DNA of 64,000 nucleotides from an uncultured Pelagibacteraceae bacterium (GTDB lineage: Bacteria; Pseudomonadota; Alphaproteobacteria; Pelagibacterales; Pelagibacteraceae), in assembly GCA_902533075.1 (NCBI GenBank), contig CACAKN010000002.1, forward strand, positions 1 through 64,000, written 5' to 3'. Each line of letters starts with the position of its first letter. The first letter of the stretch is position 1. Under the pieces are notes generated by a model, which had not been told where the DNA came from, did not search any database, and was given only the letters and a program-made list of their open reading frames with translations. Position numbers and translations under genes: made by a program. Shown here in pieces: positions 17,798 through 26,122 of this stretch.

Positions 17798-18565
17798 ATG
17801 AAACTTGGTTTTATAGGAACAGGCAAAATTGCTTCATCAGTGATTACCGGGATATGTAATTCGAACATAAGATATAAAACTATAATTATATCTCCAAGAA
17901 ATAGAAAATTAGCATATTTTTTGAAAAAAAAATTTAAAAAAATTATTATTGCAAAAGAAAATCAAGAAATTGTAGATGAATCTCATTGGATATTTTTGGC
18001 CGTAACCCCAAATGTTGGAAAAAAAATTATTAAAGATTTGAGATTTAAAAAAAACCAAACAATCATTAGCTTTATTTCTACAATTAAACTTTCGGAATTA
18101 AAAAAAATGATTAAAGTAAAATCAACCATTATAAGAGCAATACCGCTTCCTCCTATATCACTTAAAAAGGGGCCTGTTCCAATATGTCCTCCAAATAAAA
18201 AAGTGAAAAATTTTTTTAATAAAATTGGCTCTACAATAGAAATTAAAAATGAAAGGTTATCTAAAAACTTCTGGTCCACGTCTGGTATGATGGCTTCTTA
18301 TTATGATTTATTAAGGGTTATGAGTAATTGGTTAGTTCAAAAAGGTATTAAACAAAAAGATGCCCAAAAATATATAACCTCTTTATTTTTGGCATTGTCT
18401 GAGGATGCAGTAGCAAATTCAAGAAAAGATTTAAAATTTTTAGTTAAAGATTCTCAAACACCCAAAGGTTTAAATGAACAGGGTTTAAAAGAAATGTCTA
18501 AAAAGGGTGTTTATAGATCTGTAATAAATACTTTAAATAGTATTTATAAAAGATTAGATAAATAA
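17798..18565 (+). CDS. Pyrroline-5-carboxylate reductase-like protein (ProC family)
   Basis: A 255-residue NAD(P)-dependent reductase. The N-terminal Rossmann motif is LGFIGTGKIASSVITGI; the middle has IIRAIPLPPISLKKGPVPICP (family form MPNTPA/PP) and the C-terminal helical domain carries KDSQTPKGLNEQGL where ProC has SPGGTT. That divergence suggests a paralog acting on another imine or keto substrate rather than the housekeeping ProC. It is 3 bases from the following ABC ATPase, so it belongs with the second Liv transporter. Confidence 0.78.
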   Translation: MKLGFIGTGKIASSVITGICNSNIRYKTIIISPRNRKLAYFLKKKFKKIIIAKENQEIVDESHWIFLAVTPNVGKKIIKDLRFKKNQTIISFISTIKLSELKKMIKVKSTIIRAIPLPPISLKKGPVPICPPNKKVKNFFNKIGSTIEIKNERLSKNFWSTSGMMASYYDLLRVMSNWLVQKGIKQKDAQKYITSLFLALSEDAVANSRKDLKFLVKDSQTPKGLNEQGLKEMSKKGVYRSVINTLNSIYKRLDK

Positions 18566-18568
18566 ATA

Positions 18569-19354
18569 ATGTCAGAAAATATTTTAGAAATAAATAATCT
18601 CTCAAAATATTTTGGAGGTTTAGCAGCAGTATCAGAGTGCTCACTTAAGGTTAAAAAGGGAACCATTACAGGTATTATCGGACCTAATGGTTCGGGTAAA
18701 ACTACATTATTTAATTTAATCGCTGGAAATTTAAAATCTTCAGCTGGTAGTGTAATGTTTAACAACGAAAATATTACTGATGTTCCTTCTTATGAGTTAT
18801 TTTCAAAAGGATTACTTAGAACTTTCCAAATAGCGCATGAGTTTACAAATTTATCAGTTTTAGAAAATTTAATGATGGTTCCAGGAAATCAATCTGGGGA
18901 GAAATTAATGAATGCTTTATTAAAACCTTCATTAGTTGCTAAAGAGGAAAGTCAAATTAAAGAAAAGGCAATGGAGGTTGTTAATTTTCTAAATCTTAGT
19001 CATTTAAAAAATGAATTAGCCGGAAATTTATCTGGAGGACAAAAAAAACTATTAGAATTAGGTCGAACAATGATGGTTGATGCAAAACTAGTTCTATTGG
19101 ATGAAGTGGGAGCAGGCGTTAACAGAACCTTATTAAAAGATCTTGGTACAGCTATAGAAAAATTAAATAAAGAAAAAGGTTATACTTTTTGTATGATTGA
19201 ACATGATATGGATTTCATTGGTAGATTATGTGATCCAGTAATAGTTATGGCAGAGGGGTCTGTTCTATTTAAAGGTTCAGTCGAGGATGCAAAAAAAGAT
19301 GAAAAAGTAATAGAAAGTTATTTGGGTAGAGGTTCAAAGTTAAAGGGTAATTAA
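18569..19354 (+). CDS. ABC transporter ATPase, LivG type (2)
   Basis: A 261-residue ATPase with Walker A GPNGSGKTT, the LivG-like LLRTFQIAHEFTNLSVLENLMMVPG block, signature LSGGQKKLLELG, Walker B LVLLDEVGAGVN (Glu followed by Val rather than Pro) and switch FCMIEHDMDFI. It resembles urea/amide-type and branched-chain-type LivG proteins. It heads a G-F-H-M gene order, unlike the first Liv cluster's H-M-G-F. Confidence 0.92.
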   Translation: MSENILEINNLSKYFGGLAAVSECSLKVKKGTITGIIGPNGSGKTTLFNLIAGNLKSSAGSVMFNNENITDVPSYELFSKGLLRTFQIAHEFTNLSVLENLMMVPGNQSGEKLMNALLKPSLVAKEESQIKEKAMEVVNFLNLSHLKNELAGNLSGGQKKLLELGRTMMVDAKLVLLDEVGAGVNRTLLKDLGTAIEKLNKEKGYTFCMIEHDMDFIGRLCDPVIVMAEGSVLFKGSVEDAKKDEKVIESYLGRGSKLKGN

Positions 19355-19356
19355 GA

Positions 19357-20064
19357 ATGGCATTTTTTGAAGGTAATAAAATGACAGGTGGTTATGGAAA
19401 TGGGCCAGATATAATTAATTCATGCTCCGTAAACGTTGAGAGAGGCGAAATAGTATCAATTCTTGGACCTAATGGAGCTGGAAAATCTACAGCAATGAAA
19501 GCAATGTTAGGTTTGTTAAATTTAAAATCTGGCTCTGTTTTAATTAATGGAAAAGATATTTCAACATTATCACCACAAGATAGAGTTAAGGAAGGTATTT
19601 CATTTGTTCCTCAAACAAAAAATGTTTTTGCAGGCATGACAGTTGAGGAAAATTTAGAGATGGGTGCTTTTCTAATTAATACTGAATTTAAAGAGACAAT
19701 TAATGAAATTTTTGACTTATTTCCAATTCTTAAAGAAAAAAAAGATCAATTGGTTGGAGAGTTGTCTGGAGGTCAAAGACAACAAGTTGCATTAGGTAGA
19801 GCGCTTATGATCAAGCCTTCTGTACTTATGTTAGATGAGCCAACTGCTGGTGTTTCACCTATTGTGATGGATGAATTATTTGATCACATTATTAAAGTAA
19901 AAAAGACCAATGTAGCAATTTTGATGGTTGAGCAAAATGCAAAACAGGCATTAAATATTTCTGATAGAGGGTATGTTTTGGTAACAGGTGAGAACCGCTA
20001 TTCTGGCACTGGAAAAGAATTATTAGATGATCCAAGAGTAAGAAGCTCTTTTCTAGGTGGATAA
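19357..20064 (+). CDS. ABC transporter ATPase, LivF type (2)
   Basis: A 235-residue ATPase with Walker A GPNGAGKST, ISFVPQTKNVFAGMTVEENLEMGA, signature LSGGQRQQVALG, Walker B VLMLDEPTAGVSP and Gln switch MVEQNAKQAL, all LivF-like. It starts 2 bases after the LivG-type gene with coupling to the permease gene that follows. Confidence 0.93.
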   Translation: MAFFEGNKMTGGYGNGPDIINSCSVNVERGEIVSILGPNGAGKSTAMKAMLGLLNLKSGSVLINGKDISTLSPQDRVKEGISFVPQTKNVFAGMTVEENLEMGAFLINTEFKETINEIFDLFPILKEKKDQLVGELSGGQRQQVALGRALMIKPSVLMLDEPTAGVSPIVMDELFDHIIKVKKTNVAILMVEQNAKQALNISDRGYVLVTGENRYSGTGKELLDDPRVRSSFLGG

Positions 20065-20065
20065 T

Positions 20066-21076
20066 ATGGATTTTGTAAATGCAATTATACTTTTATTAAA
20101 TTATATTTTTGTCCCAGCATTGGCATATGGATCTCAATTAGCCTTAGGTGCAATTTTTGTAACTTTGATTTATGGGATTTTACGATTTGCTAACTTTGCA
20201 ACTGGTGACATGATGTCTTTTGGAACTATGTTTACAATTCTATTTACTTGGTATTTTCAATCTTTAGGTATCAGTCTAGGTGTTTTTCCAACGGCGCTTT
20301 TAGCAATTCCTTTTGCTGTAATATTTATGATTGGTTATATGCTTTTGATAGATAAATTTGTCTTTAAATATTACAGAGTAAATAAAAGCCCACCAGTTCA
20401 GTTAGCAATGGTTAGTATTGGTGTGATGTTTGTTACTCAAGCTGTAGTAAGAATTATAATTGGTCCCTCAGATAGAAGATTTTTTGATGGAGAGAAATTT
20501 ATAATTAAGGCTGGAGAATTCAAAGAAATGACAGGTTTAAATGAAGGTCTTGCAATTAAATCAACCCAAGTCTTAACTATTATTGTTACATTAATTTTAG
20601 TCTCAACTCTCTTTTGGTTTTTAAATAAAACTAAGACAGGAAAAAGTATGAGAGCATATTCTGACAATGAAGACTTGGCATTGTTATCAGGTATTGACCC
20701 AAAAAAAATAGTTATGATAACTTGGGTCATAGCAGGTATCCTTGCTACAATTGGTGGCGCTCTATACGGTTTAGACAAAAGTTTTAAACCATTTACATAT
20801 TTTAATAATATGCTTCCAATATTTGCTGCAGCTATTGTAGGTGGAATAGGCAATCCATTTGGAGCATTTTTAGGAGGATATGTAATTGCTTTTTCTGAAA
20901 TATTATTAACATATGCATACAGAAAATTTTTTATGTATATTTTGCCTGAAAGTATGGAACCTGGTGGTTTAGTTCAATTACTTTCAACTGATTATAAATT
21001 CGCAGTATCGTTTTCAATATTAGTTATCGTATTACTCTATCGACCATCAGGAATTTTCAAAGGGAAGGTATTGTGA
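20066..21076 (+). CDS. ABC transporter permease, LivH type (2)
   Basis: A 336-residue membrane permease. The block GSQLALGAIFVTLIYGILRFANFATGDMMSFG corresponds to the LivH 'FAHGD/A.GD' region, and KTKTGKSMRAYSDNEDLALLSGIDPKKI is the coupling loop. AAIVGGIGNPFGAFLGG follows the family's 'GG(L/I)G' block. A GTG at 20057 is in frame, but the ATG at 20066 follows AGGTGG at better spacing. It ends in a GTGA overlap with the next gene. Confidence 0.92.
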   Translation: MDFVNAIILLLNYIFVPALAYGSQLALGAIFVTLIYGILRFANFATGDMMSFGTMFTILFTWYFQSLGISLGVFPTALLAIPFAVIFMIGYMLLIDKFVFKYYRVNKSPPVQLAMVSIGVMFVTQAVVRIIIGPSDRRFFDGEKFIIKAGEFKEMTGLNEGLAIKSTQVLTIIVTLILVSTLFWFLNKTKTGKSMRAYSDNEDLALLSGIDPKKIVMITWVIAGILATIGGALYGLDKSFKPFTYFNNMLPIFAAAIVGGIGNPFGAFLGGYVIAFSEILLTYAYRKFFMYILPESMEPGGLVQLLSTDYKFAVSFSILVIVLLYRPSGIFKGKVL

Positions 21077-22443
21077 GAAAAAATTTAAATGTAATAGCTG
21101 CTTATAGCATAATGATGGGGTTAATTATCCTTGTGGGAATATTTCAATCCTGGAATATTGCTTTATCAATATTTAATCTTTGCTTGATTTCAGCTGTCAT
21201 GACGATGGGTGCAAATATTCAATGGGGCTATGCTGGTTTAATTAATTTTGGAATAATGGGTTACACAGCTTTGGGTGGTTTAGCAGCAGTTTTAATTTCT
21301 GTTAATCCAGTTCAAGAAGCTTGGAGCGCAGGTGGTTCGAACATTTTATTTAGTCTATTTCTTATTATAGGAATGGTATTAGCTGTTAGATATGTTTTAA
21401 ACAAATATGAAAAATCGAAAAAAAGAACTTACATTATTGCTACAATTATTATCTTAGGAATTATCATAATACGATTTGTATCTGAGCCTGGTATCGAGGC
21501 AATTGAAGAGATAGAGCCAGCAAAAACTGGTTTTTTGGGTGGACTTGGTCTACCAATTATTTTTTCTTGGATAGTTGGAGCTTTGTTTGCTGGTGGATTA
21601 GCATTTGTTATAGGTAAAGTTGCCTTAGGTTTAAGAGCAGATTACTTAGCGATAGCAACCTTATTAATATCCGAAATTGTAATTGCAATTATTAAACATG
21701 AAGACTGGCTGACAAGAGGAGTTAAAAATGTAATTGGTTTAAAACGTCCCGCACCTTACGAGGTTAATTTACAACAAACCGATTGGTTCATTAATTTAGT
21801 TGAAAAATTTAACTCAAGTAAATTGAATTTAATTACAGATTTTGCTGAAAGACAAGCTGCTCTTAACCAATTTGTAATTGAAGGATCATCTGTTTTTGTA
21901 AAACTTTGTTACTCAGGGCTATTTTTGGTTGTAGTGATTATTCTTTTGATTTTAACTCAAAAAGCACTTTATTCTCCATGGGGAAGAATGATGAGAGCTA
22001 TAAGAGATAATGAAGAGGCAGCTAACGCTATGGGTAAAAATGTTGTTAAGCAACATCTTCTAATATTTGTTTTAGGCTCAGCCATTGTTGGAATTGCAGG
22101 AGCGATGTTAGTAACTCAAGATGGATTGTTTACTCCAGGAAGTTACAGACCGATGAGATACACTTTTTTAATATGGGTTATGGTTATAGTTGGAGGAAGT
22201 GGAAATAATTTTGGGGCAATTCTTGGAGGTTTTGCTGTTTGGTTCTTGTGGATTGAAGCTGCGCCAATAGGATTATATTTAGTAAATCTAACAACCGCAG
22301 GTTTAGATGATACACACGCTTTAAAAGTTCATTTAATTGAGAGTGTTCCTTATTTTAGATTTTTAATGATGGGAATTGGTCTATTACTTATTATGAGATA
22401 TCGACCAAAAGGTATACTTCCTGAAAAAATAGAAATAAAATAA
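21073..22443 (+). CDS. ABC transporter permease, LivM type (2)
   Basis: A 456-residue permease, longer than LivM(1) because of an extra charged/hydrophobic segment around residues 90-180. LivM blocks: MGANIQWGYAGLINFGIMGYTALGG, GLRADYLAIATLLISEIV, GRMMRAIRDNEEAANAMGKNVVKQHLLIFVLGSAIVGIAGA and IVGGSGNNFGAILGG. GTG start overlaps the upstream stop (GTGA). The binding protein normally co-transcribed with such genes is missing here; a Liv-type binding protein lies 870 bases away on the other strand. Confidence 0.92.
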   Translation: MRKNLNVIAAYSIMMGLIILVGIFQSWNIALSIFNLCLISAVMTMGANIQWGYAGLINFGIMGYTALGGLAAVLISVNPVQEAWSAGGSNILFSLFLIIGMVLAVRYVLNKYEKSKKRTYIIATIIILGIIIIRFVSEPGIEAIEEIEPAKTGFLGGLGLPIIFSWIVGALFAGGLAFVIGKVALGLRADYLAIATLLISEIVIAIIKHEDWLTRGVKNVIGLKRPAPYEVNLQQTDWFINLVEKFNSSKLNLITDFAERQAALNQFVIEGSSVFVKLCYSGLFLVVVIILLILTQKALYSPWGRMMRAIRDNEEAANAMGKNVVKQHLLIFVLGSAIVGIAGAMLVTQDGLFTPGSYRPMRYTFLIWVMVIVGGSGNNFGAILGGFAVWFLWIEAAPIGLYLVNLTTAGLDDTHALKVHLIESVPYFRFLMMGIGLLLIMRYRPKGILPEKIEIK

Positions 22444-22448
22444 TTATT

Positions 22449-22520
22449 ATGAAATATATTATTACAGGTGCTGCAATTGCTTGGGCTTTATATATGGCCG
22501 ATAAATATTTATTTTTTTAA
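22449..22520 (+). CDS. Small hydrophobic peptide, 23 residues
   Basis: An ATG 5 bases after the LivM-type stop opens 23 sense codons followed by TAA. The product starts MKYIITGAAIAWALYMADKY and ends LFF, a single hydrophobic stretch with a lysine at each end, as in small single-span membrane proteins. It has no strong ribosome site but could be translated by re-initiation. It was too short for ordinary gene calling. Conservation in relatives would decide whether it is real. Confidence 0.45.
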   Translation: MKYIITGAAIAWALYMADKYLFF

Positions 22521-22615
22521 AATTTTTATTACAACCACAGATTTAGAGTTATACACTTTTTTACACATCAAAGAATTAATCTTGAAAATTTAATCTTAAT
22601 AATTAAATAAGTTAC

Positions 22616-22825
22616 ATACCTTAACTAACCTAAAAGAGAGAGCAAGGTATAAACTAGAAAGGATGCTGTTTGGCAAGGCAAACAGCGTGACCGCAATAAT
22701 TGGGAAATATATATTGGGCGGTCTTATCTTCCAATCTTTTAGCACCAGATTGGCAGTAATTATGATTAAAAAAAACAGCTGCTAATTAAGATAGTGGTGC
22801 TAGGGAACTGACCAACCTTTGGTCA
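22616..22825 (+). ncRNA. Candidate structured RNA with pseudoknot, upstream of HNH gene
   Basis: Manual pairing gives many perfect helices: 22616-22622 with 22644-22650 (7 bp); 22665-22672 with 22679-22686 (8 bp, loop GCAAGG); 22689-22694 with 22718-22723 (GACCGC/GCGGTC); 22725-22730 with 22788-22793 (TATCTT/AAGATA); 22731-22737 with 22747-22753 (CCAATCT/AGATTGG); and 22810-22815 with 22819-22824 (GACCAA/TTGGTC). The loop of the fifth helix carries AGCACC (22741-22746), which pairs with GGTGCT (22796-22801), a pseudoknot. The stretch is visibly richer in G+C than other gaps in this window and has no long open frame. The ribosome site and start of the HNH gene follow at once. I do not recognise the class. 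Confidence 0.6.
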
Positions 22826-22826
22826 T

Positions 22827-22833
22827 AAGGAGG
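22827..22833 (+). promoter_or_regulatory. Strong ribosome binding site of the HNH gene
   Basis: AAGGAGG at 22827-22833, six bases before the ATG at 22840, is one of the strongest Shine-Dalgarno sequences in the window. It decides the HNH start over the in-frame TTG at 22819, which lies inside the last hairpin of the upstream RNA. Confidence 0.85.
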
Positions 22834-22839
22834 ATACAT

Positions 22840-23262
22840 ATGTCGTTAGAAAATAATGACGCTCACTTTTTAGTAAGAGCTAAAAAGATTTTAAGAACAA
22901 ATGAGTGGCTACCAATACTAAACCACTTTTATAATCAAAAGACTCAAGCCTTTATGGATAATAATTTTGATAAAGTTTCAGATTATATTTATTGGGGACA
23001 TTTGATTGCTAATGCGATTGATTATGATCAGTATAGACAATCTCATCATTGGAAAGATCTTAGAACAAGAACTTTAGATAAATATAAAAACTGCATTGTT
23101 TGTTCTAGACCATCTGAGGATATGCATCATAATAGATATCATGGTGTTTTATTCAAGGAACAAGTTGGTGTTGATGTTGTTGCAATGTGTAGATGCTGCC
23201 ACACTAAGTTTCATAATGATAATAAAGTTGCAAATTATTATGAATTAAAAAGAACCAATTAA
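22840..23262 (+). CDS. HNH endonuclease
   Basis: A 140-residue protein. The N-terminal 70 residues are helical and unrecognised. The C-terminal half is a classical phage/homing-type HNH domain: SHHWKDLRTRTLDKYKNCIVCSRPSEDMHHNRYHG, then CRCCHTKFHND, giving two zinc CxxC pairs (CIVC, CRCC) and the paired His (MHH) catalytic motif with a terminal His. It follows a structured RNA candidate and is followed by a terminator shared with the convergent binding-protein gene. HNH proteins of this size are nickases or homing nucleases, mostly in phages and introns; no phage genes are nearby. It separates the second Liv permease set from a Liv-type binding protein. Confidence 0.85.
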   Translation: MSLENNDAHFLVRAKKILRTNEWLPILNHFYNQKTQAFMDNNFDKVSDYIYWGHLIANAIDYDQYRQSHHWKDLRTRTLDKYKNCIVCSRPSEDMHHNRYHGVLFKEQVGVDVVAMCRCCHTKFHNDNKVANYYELKRTN

Positions 23263-23299
23263 CAAAAAAAAACCCCAGCGAATTTCTTCGCTGGGGTTT
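23263..23299 (-). terminator. Terminator shared by HNH gene and LivK-like gene
   Basis: Perfect 12-bp stem AACCCCAGCGAA (23271-23282) with TTCGCTGGGGTT (23287-23298), loop TTTC. On the minus strand it is followed by nine T (A run 23262-23270), so it chiefly ends the binding-protein transcript; on the plus strand only three T follow. Confidence 0.93.
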
Positions 23300-23312
23300 A
23301 AAATATTAAATA

Positions 23313-24494
23313 TTATCTTTGTTTTTTAGTTTTAAATTTTCCGCCTTTAATTTCTTGTTCTAAGAAAGAACCTTCAGCTTCGCCGACGCTAGTAAAAGTA
23401 ACTCCAGTCGCACCCTCGTAGTTTACTTTTTTACCTTTAGCTAGCAAATCTAAACCTTTTTTAAGTTCACCTGGATAAATTTTTGTTCCAGGGCCGTTAG
23501 CAACATCCATTACATTTTTTGCAATTGATGCTCTATCAGCTGACCCACCTGCTTGCATCGCTAAAACAATTAAAGCAGCTGCATCATAAGATTCTCCAGT
23601 GTAAGGACCAGAACTATCGATACCAGCAGCTTTTGCTACATTACCGAATACACCAGCGCCTTTACCAGTTGAACCTGGCATTGAGCCAAAAGATTTTTTC
23701 AAGTCTTTTCCAAATGCATCTACTAAAGACTGACCAATCATACCATCAGATAAAATGAATTTATCAAATGCTCCAGAGTCTAGAGAAGCTTGGATTATTC
23801 CTTTACCACCTTGGTCTAGGTAACCAATTACAGCTACCGCATCACCACCTGCTGAAGCAAGAGTTGCAACTTCAGATGAATAATCTGCTTTACCATCTTC
23901 GTGAGCAGTTACAGTAGTTACTTTAATACCATGAGCTTCAACAGCTGCTTTGTAAACATCCGCTAAACCTTTTCCATAGTCATTGTTAGTGTAAGTGATT
24001 GCAACACTTTTAACTTTTCTGTCTTTAGTAATATCAGCTAAAATTTGACCACCTCTAGCATCTGAAGGAGCAGTTCTGAAGAAATACCCTTTGTCATCAA
24101 GAGTTGTTAGTCCTGGTGATGTAGCTGATGGAGATATCATTACTACACCATTTGGCACAGCAACGTTTGAAGCTATAGCTCCAGTTACTCCTGAACAGTC
24201 AGCACCCATAATAGCCGCAACACCTTGTGAAACTACACCTTCAGCTGCTGCAGTTGCTGCAGCTGAATCAACACAAGTTGAGTCTGCTCTTACAACTGTA
24301 ATTTTTTCACCACCTAGTAATGAACCTGAATCTGAAGCTTCTTTAAAAGCAAGCTCAGCAGATGCAGCCATGGCAGGCGTTAGGGACTCGATAGGACCTG
24401 TAAATCCTAAAATAATTCCCATTTTAACTTCTGCAAAAACATTTGTTGTAAAAGTAGAAACAAATATAAATGCAGCTATAAATAGTTTTTTCAT
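23313..24494 (-). CDS. Liv-type ABC transporter substrate-binding protein (2)
   Basis: A 393-residue periplasmic binding protein. Signal peptide MKKLFIAAFIFVSTFTTNVFA, then MGIILGFTGPIESLTPAMAASAELAFKEA, the family opening, and AIMGADCSGVTGAIASNVAVPNGVVMISPSATSP in lobe one. G+C is higher than in neighbours (GCA/GCT/CCA-rich on the coding strand), fitting high expression. It has an AAAGGA ribosome site. It is probably the ligand-binding partner for the second Liv set (18569-22443) on the opposite strand, from which the RNA-HNH module separates it. Confidence 0.92.
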   Translation of the reverse strand: MKKLFIAAFIFVSTFTTNVFAEVKMGIILGFTGPIESLTPAMAASAELAFKEASDSGSLLGGEKITVVRADSTCVDSAAATAAAEGVVSQGVAAIMGADCSGVTGAIASNVAVPNGVVMISPSATSPGLTTLDDKGYFFRTAPSDARGGQILADITKDRKVKSVAITYTNNDYGKGLADVYKAAVEAHGIKVTTVTAHEDGKADYSSEVATLASAGGDAVAVIGYLDQGGKGIIQASLDSGAFDKFILSDGMIGQSLVDAFGKDLKKSFGSMPGSTGKGAGVFGNVAKAAGIDSSGPYTGESYDAAALIVLAMQAGGSADRASIAKNVMDVANGPGTKIYPGELKKGLDLLAKGKKVNYEGATGVTFTSVGEAEGSFLEQEIKGGKFKTKKQR

Positions 24495-24570
24495 TATTAT
24501 CCTTTTATTTTTGTTAACAATTTGTAAAAAATAAATTAAAGCCTATTTCAATATTTTTTCAATAAGCAAA

Positions 24571-25428
24571 TTATTTAATTTTATGAAGAAAAAAGACTGA
24601 AGTTATAACAATTATACCACCCAATATGAACATAATTGTAGGCACTTCACCAAAAATTATAAAACTTAATAAAATACCAAAAATAGGAAATAATGAGTAA
24701 AAGGGAAATATCTTTCCTACAGTGTAAAATCTATATAAGTAAAACATAAGCAAGTGAGCAAACAAAGAAACTACTATAGCTTGATAAAGAATTAATATCC
24801 AAGACTGTATTTTTATCTGATAAATATTTTTAATAATATTTCCTTCAATGAAAAAGGAAATAATCAATAAAATTATAAAACCAAAAATTCCTGTACTTGC
24901 GTTAATTAAACTTATATCTAAACTTTTAAGTTGTCTGGAATACACTTGAGATAAACCAAAAAATAATGCCATTAAGCTAGCAAAAAATAATCCTATAATA
25001 TTTTCAGTAATTTTAGGATCGAAAAATATTATTAGTATCCCAATAAATGAGAGAAAAATAAAAAACCATTTTTTGTTACTTATATTTTCTTTGAGTATAA
25101 TGGAGCTTACAAGAATACCAAAAGGAATTGCTAATTGAGATCCTAAAATAATTGGTGAAATGATAGATGAATAGTAAAGAGATAAATTCATAAAAACATA
25201 AACTAATACACCCATCGAAATTGAAAATATGATTAATGGTTTCAAATATTTTTGATTTGGAACTTCAAATTTCAAAAAAGGTATTAAGAATAAAAACACT
25301 AAACCCATTCTTAAAGAGGCCATCAAAATAGGGGGGACTGACTCATTTAAAACAAGCTTTGCCACAGGAAAAGAACTGCCATGAGCAACCATAATAAATA
25401 TTAATATAGTAAGATGTTTGATTGGCAA
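24571..25428 (-). CDS. EamA/DMT-superfamily permease (2)
   Basis: A 285-residue ten-span protein with the two-repeat EamA layout. Opening HGSSFPVAKLVLNESVPPILMASLRMGLVFLFL matches DMT permeases; the second repeat ends with GEVPTIMFILGGIIVITSVFFL. It lies between TerC and the Liv-type binding protein on the same strand (11 bases after TerC, 76 before the binding protein). Substrate unknown. Confidence 0.87.
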   Translation of the reverse strand: MPIKHLTILIFIMVAHGSSFPVAKLVLNESVPPILMASLRMGLVFLFLIPFLKFEVPNQKYLKPLIIFSISMGVLVYVFMNLSLYYSSIISPIILGSQLAIPFGILVSSIILKENISNKKWFFIFLSFIGILIIFFDPKITENIIGLFFASLMALFFGLSQVYSRQLKSLDISLINASTGIFGFIILLIISFFIEGNIIKNIYQIKIQSWILILYQAIVVSLFAHLLMFYLYRFYTVGKIFPFYSLFPIFGILLSFIIFGEVPTIMFILGGIIVITSVFFLHKIK

Positions 25429-25439
25429 TTTAATATTAA

Positions 25440-26078
25440 TTAAAAATATTTTTTAAATTCTTCGTTAATTGAAAGTATTTCAAGATCAACAAGTCCACCT
25501 ATAACAAGTTGAATAGCAACTAGTAATATAAATCCTAAGCCCACATAGGCTATCCATAAATGTTTTTGAATATAATTAGCAAGGTATGTTGCCATAGCTC
25601 CAGTAAGTATCACAGATAATACTAAACCAAAAATCATAAAACTAAAATTACCTTTAGCAGCACCTACAACACCAATTACATTGTCAAAACTAATTGTTAT
25701 ATCAGCGAATAAAACTTTATAAACACTTTGTATGTAAGATGGTTCTTTAGATTTTTTAGTTGGTGATTTTATTTTTTTTATTTCAAAAAGATCTTTTCTC
25801 AAATCATTAACAATCCAAATTAAAAGTAATCCTCCAATAATTTTAATAAAATAAAATTCAAATAAATATGTTGCAAATACCGCAAATATAACTTTAAATA
25901 TTAAAGCTCCTGCAACACCCCATAAAATTATCTGTTTTCTATTCTTCGGAGCAAAATTTGCAGCTATCAAACCAATAATTATGGCATTATCTGCTGCTAA
26001 GATTATATCTATAAAAATAATCTGTACTAATATGAGAGCTTCTTCTAACAAAGTAAGGACATAATAATTAAAATTCAA
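25440..26078 (-). CDS. TerC/YjbE-family integral membrane protein
   Basis: A 212-residue membrane protein with about seven spans. TerC hallmarks: FIDIILAADNAIIIGLIAA (conserved acidic residue in a helix) near residue 24 and the mirrored VLFADITISFDNVIGVVGAAKGN near 128, with a charged cytoplasmic loop between. TerC/YkoY/YjbE proteins are linked to manganese export, metal handling at the translocon and tellurite resistance. It heads a minus-strand operon and diverges from dctP with 86 bases between. Confidence 0.85.
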   Translation of the reverse strand: MNFNYYVLTLLEEALILVQIIFIDIILAADNAIIIGLIAANFAPKNRKQIILWGVAGALIFKVIFAVFATYLFEFYFIKIIGGLLLIWIVNDLRKDLFEIKKIKSPTKKSKEPSYIQSVYKVLFADITISFDNVIGVVGAAKGNFSFMIFGLVLSVILTGAMATYLANYIQKHLWIAYVGLGFILLVAIQLVIGGLVDLEILSINEEFKKYF

Positions 26079-26122
26079 GATAATTCAATTAAAAGTAGTA
26101 TAATTTTTTTATTGATAATTTT

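Noticed and set aside
22549-22557. DnaA box (TTATACACT)
   Set aside because: A single imperfect copy in A+T-rich sequence with no cluster and no dnaA/parA neighbours; not an origin.
22689-22810. Group I intron core in the RNA upstream of the HNH gene
   Set aside because: GACCGC...GCGGTC, AATTGGGAAAT and TTAAGATAGT recall the P3, P and J8/7 parts of group I introns, but matching Q and R segments, a proper P7 and flanking exons are missing. Resemblance is too weak to call.
22616-23262. HEARO/OMEGA RNA with IscB
   Set aside because: The protein is only 140 residues with a plain HNH domain and no RuvC-like part, so it is not IscB; RNA class not recognised.
24091-24534. 147-codon plus-strand frame opposite the binding protein gene
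   Set aside because: Mirror of a biased coding sequence; Ala/Thr/Pro-rich with no start signals.
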